Source: Patescibacteria group bacterium
Lineage (GTDB): Bacteria > Patescibacteriota > UBA1384 > JAHJRZ01
Direction of reading: 5' to 3'
Assembly: GCA_018830605.1 (NCBI GenBank)
Contig: JAHJRZ010000048.1
Span: 1-5,105, forward strand
Length of the DNA: 5,105 nucleotides
The notes under the pieces are model-generated. The model was not told where the DNA came from and searched no databases. It saw only the letters and a program-made list of their open reading frames with translations. The position numbers were made by a program, and so were the translations under genes. Numbering within the stretch: position 1 is the first letter of the stretch; each line of letters opens with the position of its first letter. Below are positions 1-4,369 of the stretch, piece after piece.

Positions 1-354
1 ACTGATGCAGTCGGCTCTTCAAGCTGCGAGATGGCCGAGCACTTGGGTGCCCGATATATCATCACGACGACTTCTTCGGGGTACTCGGCTCGTATGGTCG
101 CCAAGCATCGTCCAGAAACAAAAATTTTTGCTCTGACCCCGAGCCAAATTGTCTATAATCAATTATCCTTAGTCTGGGGTGTAAGGCCGCTGATCTTGCC
201 CCACTTCCACACGACCGACGAATTAATCTATCAGAGTGTTGACTTACTTGAGACCAGAAGGATGACAAGAAAAGGTGATCTTTTGATAATTATTGCCGGC
301 CATCCGGTCGGTATGGGAGGCCAGACAAATTTAATCAAGGTCCATAGAGTTTAA
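1..354 (+). CDS. pyk: Pyruvate kinase, C-terminal part (5' end outside window)
   Basis: Pyruvate kinase converts phosphoenolpyruvate and ADP to pyruvate and ATP in the cytoplasm, the last step of glycolysis. The frame is open from base 1, so the first ATG (position 31) is internal and the gene is cut by the window edge. The visible 117 residues match the C-terminal alpha/beta domain of the family: SSSCEMAEHLGARYIITTT, then SSGYSARMVAKHRPETKIFA, then QLSLVWGVRPL, the TTDELI segment, and the closing GHPVGMGGQTNLIKVHRV before TAA. In characterised enzymes this domain carries the allosteric effector site; the catalytic barrel is not in the window. The protein ends at the usual point, without the extra C-terminal PEP-utiliser-like domain of Bacillus enzymes. 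The stop codon overlaps the first unit of a repeat, and ppsA follows 90 bases later on the same strand. By hand count the GC is about 48%, the highest in the window. Identification is firm; isozyme type and effector cannot be told. Confidence 0.95.
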   Translation, partial: TDAVGSSSCEMAEHLGARYIITTTSSGYSARMVAKHRPETKIFALTPSQIVYNQLSLVWGVRPLILPHFHTTDELIYQSVDLLETRRMTRKGDLLIIIAGHPVGMGGQTNLIKVHRV

Positions 355-441
355 ATTCCAAATTCCAATTATTAAAAGTTTTAAAATTGAATATTATAAT
401 TTAAATATTGTTTGGGATTTGTGATTTGGTGCTTGGAGTTT
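353..441. repeat. Heptameric inverted repeat element in pyk-ppsA spacer
   Basis: The spacer is built from 7-bp units. The left arm has two exact copies of AAATTCC (353-359, 360-366) followed by a decayed one. The right arm has four degenerate units of opposite orientation: TTTGGGA (411-417), TTTGTGA (418-424), TTTGGTG (425-431) and CTTGGAG (432-438). The arms are imperfect inverted copies: 353-368 can pair with 426-441 at 14 of 16 positions if two G-T pairs are allowed. The middle (374-410) is almost pure A+T. The element overlaps the pyk stop codon and supplies the ribosome binding site of ppsA. Similar TTTGGAA-type arrays are, from memory, common between genes in Patescibacteria; that part is recollection and not checked. 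It has no coding potential, and the TTG at 412 that opens the ppsA frame lies inside it. Confidence 0.7.
372..400 (+). promoter_or_regulatory. Candidate sigma70-type promoter for ppsA
   Basis: A perfect -10 hexamer TATAAT (395-400) lies 17 bases downstream of TTAAAA (372-377), which matches the -35 consensus at 4 of 6 positions. Transcription would begin near 407 and leave an untranslated leader of about 38 bases before the ATG at 445. The surrounding DNA is so AT-rich that a chance match is quite possible, and the weak -35 box adds doubt. If real, it would let ppsA be transcribed apart from pyk. Confidence 0.4.
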
Positions 442-447
442 TTTATG
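435..447 (+). promoter_or_regulatory. Ribosome binding site that fixes the ppsA start
   Basis: GGAG at 435-438 is followed by six T residues and then ATG at 445, which is good Shine-Dalgarno spacing. This favours the ATG at 445 over the in-frame TTG at 412, which lies in repeat DNA and would add 11 residues (MGFVIWCLEFF) not seen in the family. The GGAG is part of the last right-arm heptamer of the repeat element. Confidence 0.75.
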
Positions 448-2673
448 AAGAACATTTATTGGTTTGATGAATTGAGAAAATCAGACATTCCCAAAGTCGG
501 AGGCAAGGGCGCTAATCTTGGAGAATTAACCGCACTCGGGGTGCCGGTGCCCAATGGTTTTTGTCTTTCCGTTAAATCCTATTTTGATTTTATTAAAAAA
601 AATCAAATCGACAGATTAATTAAAAGCGAGCTTTCGGAGATTGATCCAGAAGATAATCAGGCCCTGCTTCATTCTTCGCAAGTGATCAAACACGCTATTC
701 TTAACCATAAAATTGGAGACAAGCTTAAAAAAGAGATAATCACCACTTACCATAAACTGGGTAAAAATAAATATGTCGCGGTGCGATCTTCTGCCACAGC
801 CGAGGATCTTCCCAGCGCTTCTTTTGCGGGCCAACAGGCGACCTTTTTGAACGTGCGTGGAGAAAAAAACTTAATTGAAGCAGTTAAAAAATGTTGGGCC
901 TCATTATTTGAGCCTCGGGCAATTTATTACCGTACGGTCAACAAATTTGACCATATGAAAGTGGGTCTGGCGATACCTATCCAAATTATGGTTGAGGCAG
1001 ATATTGCTGGCGTGATGTTCACCATTGATCCGGTAACGAATAATAAAAAGATAATTGATATTGAAGGAGCTTATGGTTTGGGAGAGGTGGTTGTTTCCGG
1101 AGCAGTCAGCCCTGATAGATACTTAGTCGACAAAGAGACCCTAAAGATTAAAGATAAAAAAATAATTAAACAGACCTGGGCTATCAAGAGATCAGGATCC
1201 GCTAATAAAAGAGTAAAGATACCATTTTCAAGCCAAGAAGAGCAAAAATTAACTGATAAACAAATTATCGCGCTCGCGAAAATCGGTAAAATCATTGAAG
1301 AACATTATCAATTTCCTCAAGATACAGAGTGGGCGGTCGCGGCCGGTAAAATTTTTATGCTTCAATCTCGGCCGGTGACCACGATGAAGAAAAAAGCAAG
1401 AACAGAAGCAAAGATAAAAAAAGCACATAGAATTATTCTCAAAGGCGCGGCCGCTTCTGTGGGCCAGGCCGCGGGAACGGTCAAAATCGTCGAGACTCCC
1501 AAAGAACTTGATAAAATTAAGAAGGGCGATGTTTTAGTGGCTAAGATGACAAATCCTTCTTATGTTCCGGCAATGAAGAGAGCCAGTGCCATCGTTACTG
1601 ATGAGGGCGGCTCGACCAGCCACGCGGCCATCGTCTCCAGAGAGCTCGCTATTCCTTGTGTGGTGGGCACGAGTGAGGCCACAGCTAAATTAAAGGATGG
1701 CGATATCGTTACTGTGGACGGAGAGGCAGGATTGGTTTATGAAGGCAATGTGGTTGTTGCAGGCAGCAGGCAGCAGGCAGCAGGCAGCAGAAATTTGAAG
1801 ACCAAAACAAAAATATATGTTAATTTAGCTGAAGTTGAGGCGGCCGAACGGATTTCTAAGCTTCCGGTTGACGGCGTGGGTCTTTTGCGCGCCGAATTTA
1901 TGATCGCTGAAATCGGCGAACATCCCCGTTCAATGTTAGAAAGAGGCAAGGGCAAGGAATTTATTAATAAACTCGCCGCCGGCATAGAGAGATTCGCCAA
2001 GGCATTTCATCCCCGACCGGTGATTTATCGGGCGACTGATTTTAAGACCAATGAGTACAAAAATCTCAAAGGCGGCGATGAGTACGAACATGATGAGCCC
2101 AACCCGATGATTGGTTATCGCGGGGCAATGCGTTACATCCAAGAGCCGGATTTATTTGAGCTTGAGATTAAGGCGATGAAAAAAGTGCGCCAGAATTATA
2201 AAAATCTGCACTTAATGATTCCCTTTGTCAGGACAATTGAAGAGATGAAGAAAGTAATTACTCTTCTTAATAAATTTGGCCTGCCGCGAGCGAAGGGCTT
2301 TGAACTTTATGTGATGTGCGAGGTGCCCTCGACTGTAATTTTGGCGCAAGAGTTTATTGATCTGGGGATTGACGGATTTTCGATTGGTTCCAACGACTTG
2401 ACACAGTTGACCTTGGGGCTGGATCGAGACAACGAGCGCGTGGCTTCGGAATTTGACGAGAGAAACCCGGCAGTAATGCAATCAATGAAAAAAGTGATTG
2501 AAATTTGCCAGAAAAATAAAGTTAAATGTTCTATCTGCGGTCAAGCGCCCTCGGTTTATCCGGAGGTGACTAAAGCTTTGATTGAATGGGGTATGACCTC
2601 GGTCTCGGTCAATCCGGACGTAATTATCAAAACCAGAGAATTAGTGGCGAAAGTTGAGAAAAAATTATTTTAA
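445..2673 (+). CDS. ppsA: Phosphoenolpyruvate synthase (pyruvate, water dikinase)
   Basis: The enzyme makes phosphoenolpyruvate from pyruvate, ATP and water (releasing AMP and phosphate) and allows gluconeogenesis. The product has 742 residues, somewhat shorter than the 792 of E. coli. The N-terminal nucleotide-binding part (about 1-312) shows VGGKGANLGEL near residues 18-28, VRSSATAEDL at 113-122, TEW at 294-296 and QSRPVT at 307-312. The swivelling phosphohistidine domain (about 331-438) has GGSTSHAAIVSRELAIPCVV, with catalytic His393. The C-terminal PEP/pyruvate barrel (about 457-742) has substrate-binding Arg482 and Arg529, metal ligands Glu626 and Asp651 (GSNDLTQ) and catalytic Cys698 in SICGQAPS. 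The block YRATDFKTNEYKNLKGGDEY is typical of PEP synthase, and the PPDK-type DPPLHEFLP block is absent, so it is not pyruvate phosphate dikinase. All key residues are present, so it should be active. Residues 439-449 in the linker before the barrel are encoded by a 7-bp tandem repeat. Start chosen from the Shine-Dalgarno and family N-terminus. It follows pyk and precedes tRNA-Ser by 19 bases, with no obvious terminator. Confidence 0.96.
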   Translation: MKNIYWFDELRKSDIPKVGGKGANLGELTALGVPVPNGFCLSVKSYFDFIKKNQIDRLIKSELSEIDPEDNQALLHSSQVIKHAILNHKIGDKLKKEIITTYHKLGKNKYVAVRSSATAEDLPSASFAGQQATFLNVRGEKNLIEAVKKCWASLFEPRAIYYRTVNKFDHMKVGLAIPIQIMVEADIAGVMFTIDPVTNNKKIIDIEGAYGLGEVVVSGAVSPDRYLVDKETLKIKDKKIIKQTWAIKRSGSANKRVKIPFSSQEEQKLTDKQIIALAKIGKIIEEHYQFPQDTEWAVAAGKIFMLQSRPVTTMKKKARTEAKIKKAHRIILKGAAASVGQAAGTVKIVETPKELDKIKKGDVLVAKMTNPSYVPAMKRASAIVTDEGGSTSHAAIVSRELAIPCVVGTSEATAKLKDGDIVTVDGEAGLVYEGNVVVAGSRQQAAGSRNLKTKTKIYVNLAEVEAAERISKLPVDGVGLLRAEFMIAEIGEHPRSMLERGKGKEFINKLAAGIERFAKAFHPRPVIYRATDFKTNEYKNLKGGDEYEHDEPNPMIGYRGAMRYIQEPDLFELEIKAMKKVRQNYKNLHLMIPFVRTIEEMKKVITLLNKFGLPRAKGFELYVMCEVPSTVILAQEFIDLGIDGFSIGSNDLTQLTLGLDRDNERVASEFDERNPAVMQSMKKVIEICQKNKVKCSICGQAPSVYPEVTKALIEWGMTSVSVNPDVIIKTRELVAKVEKKLF
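1759..1790 (+). repeat. 7-bp tandem repeat (GCAGGCA)4.6 inside ppsA
   Basis: Four perfect copies of GCAGGCA (1759-1765, 1766-1772, 1773-1779, 1780-1786) plus GCAG make 32 bases with exact 7-bp periodicity. The frame stays open because three units equal seven codons; the encoded residues are AGSRQQAAGSR. The array lies in the linker between the phosphohistidine domain and the C-terminal barrel of PEP synthase, where extra residues are likely tolerated. The perfect copies suggest recent expansion or insertion. Confidence 0.9.
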
Positions 2674-2692
2674 GGTTAAAATTAAATGGCAG

Positions 2693-2779
2693 GGTGGGGT
2701 CGCATAGTGGTCTAGTGCGCCTGTTTGGAGTACAGGTAGATCCGCAAGGGTCTCATGGGTTCAAATCCCATCCCCACCG
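2693..2779 (+). tRNA. tRNA-Ser (anticodon GGA)
   Basis: An 87-nt class II tRNA that folds fully. The acceptor stem GGTGGGG (2693-2699) pairs perfectly with CCCCACC (2772-2778). The D stem has 3 bp (GCA 2702-2704 with TGC 2716-2718) around a loop containing GG. The anticodon stem CCTGT (2720-2724)/ACAGG (2732-2736) encloses loop TTGGAGT, giving anticodon GGA at 2727-2729, which reads UCU and UCC. The long variable arm has GATCC paired to GGGTC around a GCAA loop. The T stem ATGGG (2755-2759)/CCCAT (2767-2771) encloses TTCAAAT. The long variable arm and discriminator G (2779) are serine features. CCA is not encoded (GAATTC follows), so it must be added by the CCA-adding enzyme. Bases after the anticodon are G37 and U38, not the usual A37 and A38. 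It may be read through from ppsA, 19 bases upstream. Confidence 0.96.
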
Positions 2780-2784
2780 AATTC

Positions 2785-2820
2785 AAGAAGATGAAGAAGA
2801 CCAAGAAGATTAAGAGGATG
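2785..2820 (+). repeat. 9-bp tandem repeat ahead of the four-helix-bundle gene
   Basis: Four adjoining 9-bp units share the pattern AAGARGAYN: AAGAAGATG (2785-2793), AAGAAGACC (2794-2802), AAGAAGATT (2803-2811) and AAGAGGATG (2812-2820). The array fills nearly the whole 43-base gap between tRNA-Ser and the next start codon. The last unit contains GAGG (2814-2817), five bases before the ATG at 2823, and so acts as that gene's Shine-Dalgarno sequence. Related units occur in reverse orientation inside the gene at 3103-3138. Confidence 0.8.
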
Positions 2821-2822
2821 AA

Positions 2823-3293
2823 ATGAAAAATTACGAAAAAACAATTACTTATCAGCAAGCCAAACAAATTTTCTTTTTGACCCAAGATTTTACCCAAAAA
2901 TTTTTAAATGAATATAAAGATCGCCGGCTGATCGAACAGATGATCTCTTCAGCTCGCTCTATTAAGCAGAATTTGAGCGAGGGCGCAACCAGAAATAGCA
3001 TTAAGGATTATATTCAGTTTATTGGTTTTAGTCGAGCTTCGGGCGAAGAGCTGTTGGAAGATTATAAAGATTTAGCCGAGCTTTGGAAGATCAAAGTCGT
3101 CCGTCCGTCTTTATCCTCTTTGCCTTCTTTATCCTCTTCTCGCTCGGAAACCGTTAATCAAATGATTGATTTAGTAGCCAGAAATAATTATCTTGAGGAC
3201 CAGCAGCGCCGTTCTTTAGAGAAACACTTTATCACCCACGGCGGCTATACTGAGAATTTAGCCAAAAAAAGAAGAATACATAGAGGGTATTAA
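2823..3293 (+). CDS. Four-helix-bundle protein, 'suffix domain' type (S23/IVP-like)
   Basis: This 156-residue protein resembles the four-helix-bundle proteins related to the 23S rRNA intervening-sequence (S23) protein and to Avd of diversity-generating retroelements. I place it in the group called 'four helix bundle suffix domain' because of the RRLIEQMISSARSIKQNLSEG core (about 34-54), the ASGEELLEDYKDLAELW stretch and the LEKHFITHGGYTENLAKKR tail. Predicted helices lie at about 10-31, 35-54, 58-92 and 109-133. No signal peptide or membrane segment is present, so it is probably cytoplasmic. Family function is unsettled; nucleic-acid or protein binding as an oligomer is inferred from Avd. Between helices 3 and 4, residues 96-106 form a serine-rich insert (SLSSLPSLSSS) encoded by 9-bp repeats. 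Start ATG 2823 is backed by GAGG five bases upstream. No reverse transcriptase or rRNA lies nearby, so an rRNA intervening sequence or a retroelement role is not supported here. Confidence 0.85.
   Translation: MKNYEKTITYQQAKQIFFLTQDFTQKFLNEYKDRRLIEQMISSARSIKQNLSEGATRNSIKDYIQFIGFSRASGEELLEDYKDLAELWKIKVVRPSLSSLPSLSSSRSETVNQMIDLVARNNYLEDQQRRSLEKHFITHGGYTENLAKKRRIHRGY
3103..3138 (-). repeat. Reverse-oriented 9-bp repeats inside the four-helix-bundle gene
   Basis: Read on the minus strand, 3138 to 3112 is AAGAGGATA, AAGAAGGCA, AAGAGGATA, followed by a decayed AAGACGGAC (3111-3103). These match the AAGARGAYN units upstream of the gene but point the opposite way. On the plus strand the array encodes the triplet pattern SLS-SLP-SLS in a loop, and unit changes of 9 bp would keep the frame. 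A 13-base stretch TCTTTATCCTCTT occurs twice exactly (3108-3120, 3126-3138). Confidence 0.75.
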
Positions 3294-3316
3294 GTTTGAA
3301 AATTCAATCTTAAAAA

Positions 3317-3330
3317 GGGAACCGTCCCCC
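3317..3330. repeat. Possible REP-like palindromic motif
   Basis: GGGAACCGTCCCCC contains a short inverted repeat, GGGA with TCCC around ACCG, preceded by a run of A. It sits in the 55-base gap between the four-helix-bundle gene and the secreted protein gene. I recall similar GGGAACCGTCCCC strings as scattered extragenic palindromes or ends of IS200/REP-associated transposase elements, but no transposase is present here and a single 4-bp stem proves little. It is too weak to be a confident terminator and lacks a following T run. Confidence 0.3.
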
Positions 3331-3348
3331 ATGAATTAATCAATCAAC

Positions 3349-4008
3349 ATGATGAAAAAATTAATTATCTTTTTAGGATTAGCGTTAACCTTCTTAATTC
3401 CATCGATAGTCTCGGCGGATATTATTGAGCCGGGTATGAAAGAAATTGATTATTGTTTCCAAGTTGAAAACATCAAAGATTATCCTGAATATGTATTTTT
3501 ATCCTATTTTCAAGAACCAGTAGGAGGACATCAAGTTATCAATCAGGGAGACTGTGTCAGTTTTTATAAATTTAGCAACCCGACTATCTATGCCGTAAAA
3601 AAAGGTGATTTTAATGAGAATGAAATTGGTTCAAGTGATGAAGAGGAAAAAAATTATTTTCAAAATAATAAAAAATTAATTGCTTCCGGGCTCAGCATTA
3701 ATTCTATTGGTAGTGTTAAAGAAAGTGATCCAAGGCAAAAAATTGTTGATGTTTATAAAATCGAATCGGTTGACAGCGCCTCATTAAAAATTAGCCCCCT
3801 GAAAGTAATATATACCTATACTGATGGCACGTCTGAAGAAAAAATTTATCCATCACCGCCCAATATTACTGAAACTCCAAAAAGACCAGAGCCATCAAGG
3901 AAAACTTCTCTACCATATTGGTTTAGTATTATATGGTATATAGTTTTACCATTGATAGCCCTAGTTATAATAATAGCCATCTTAATATATCGACGAACAA
4001 AGAAATAG
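3349..4008 (+). CDS. Secreted, C-terminally membrane-anchored protein of unknown function
   Basis: This 219-residue protein has a clear type I layout. Residues 1-23 form a signal peptide (MMKK, then a hydrophobic stretch to SIVSA) with likely cleavage before Asp24. The mature part starts DIIEPGMKEIDYCFQVENI and has just two cysteines, Cys36 and Cys69, which could form one disulfide outside the membrane. A proline-rich linker (about 168-187) leads to one hydrophobic segment (about 190-214) and the stop-transfer tail RRTKK. It should therefore face outward, anchored at its C-terminus. There is no LPxTG motif or lipobox. I do not recognise an assigned family; the IxPGxKxxxYCFxxxN opening feels like a recurring family in Patescibacteria and some other prokaryotes, but this is unchecked. 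Start could be ATG 3349 or ATG 3352; neither has a visible Shine-Dalgarno. It is only 6 bases ahead of the next gene, in the same frame. GC is about 31% in sampled stretches, lower than its neighbours. Confidence 0.85.
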   Translation: MMKKLIIFLGLALTFLIPSIVSADIIEPGMKEIDYCFQVENIKDYPEYVFLSYFQEPVGGHQVINQGDCVSFYKFSNPTIYAVKKGDFNENEIGSSDEEEKNYFQNNKKLIASGLSINSIGSVKESDPRQKIVDVYKIESVDSASLKISPLKVIYTYTDGTSEEKIYPSPPNITETPKRPEPSRKTSLPYWFSIIWYIVLPLIALVIIIAILIYRRTKK

Positions 4009-4014
4009 ACTTCC

Positions 4015-4320
4015 ATGAGGCAACAGTTTTTATTGTTAATTGTCACAATTATTATTGAATTTTTTATCTTGTGGCTTTTCATTAGGAAAAACCCATTAAG
4101 AATCTTTTTTTATGCCGCACTTATAAATTTATCCACCTTGCCGATTGCCAATTATCTATATCAGAATATCTCAAATAATTTTTTATTGATAGAATTAGCC
4201 GTTTTTCTTATCGAATGGATTTTAATAATGGTCTTGTTTGAAATAAAATATTATCGAGCGCTACTTCTTTCATTTATTGCGAATTTCATTACCGCGGTAA
4301 TAAGTTTGTTGCTTAGATGA
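4015..4320 (+). CDS. Small four-helix integral membrane protein, unknown function
   Basis: The product has 101 residues and is nearly all hydrophobic. Four membrane helices are suggested at about 4-23, 30-49, 55-75 and 82-100, divided by short loops including RKNPLR (24-29) and KYYR (78-81). Polar or acidic residues fall within or at the edge of these helices: Glu15, Asn38, Glu60, Glu67, Glu76 and Asn90. This is unusual for a plain anchor and hints at a packing, ion or substrate role, which is inference. No Shine-Dalgarno is visible, and the start lies 6 bases after the stop of the upstream gene, so translation is probably coupled to it and the two proteins may act together at the membrane. 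The gene ends in a double stop, TGATAA. GC is about 28% by hand count, the lowest in the window. No family is recognised. Confidence 0.8.
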   Translation: MRQQFLLLIVTIIIEFFILWLFIRKNPLRIFFYAALINLSTLPIANYLYQNISNNFLLIELAVFLIEWILIMVLFEIKYYRALLLSFIANFITAVISLLLR

Positions 4321-4369
4321 TAAAATATTGATGCCCAATCTTAATTTAATACTAACGAAGCTATTGATT

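Noticed and set aside
412..444. TTG start at 412 giving an 11-residue N-terminal extension of PEP synthase
   Set aside because: It lies in the heptamer repeat, has no ribosome binding site, and the ATG at 445 has GGAG at good spacing and matches the usual family N-terminus.
1737..2000. Minus-strand open frame opposite ppsA with LLPAACCLLPA
   Set aside because: It is a shadow of the ppsA gene; the odd residues come from reading the 7-bp repeat on the other strand.
445..2673. Alternative genetic code (UGA as glycine) as in some Patescibacteria lineages
   Set aside because: No internal TGA occurs in this long gene and glycine is encoded by normal codons; TGA ends the gene at 4318-4320, although a TAA follows at once.
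2693..2779. tRNA-Ser 3' end as an integration (att) site for an island covering 2780-4320
   Set aside because: No repeat of the tRNA 3' end was found downstream beyond an 8-base chance match (CATCCCCA) near 4529, and there is no integrase in the window.
2823..3293. Avd accessory gene of a diversity-generating retroelement
   Set aside because: No reverse transcriptase, template repeat or variable repeat is present, and the sequence fits the four-helix 'suffix' group better.
3317..3330. Rho-independent terminator after the four-helix-bundle gene
   Set aside because: The stem is only 4 bp and is followed by C residues and mixed sequence, not a T run.
3296..3348. Promoter for the secreted protein gene starting with TTGAAA at 3296
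   Set aside because: No acceptable -10 box lies about 17 bases downstream.
4321..4369. Bidirectional terminator in the convergent gap
   Set aside because: Only a weak ATTG/CAAT pairing is present, with no GC-rich stem or clear T run.
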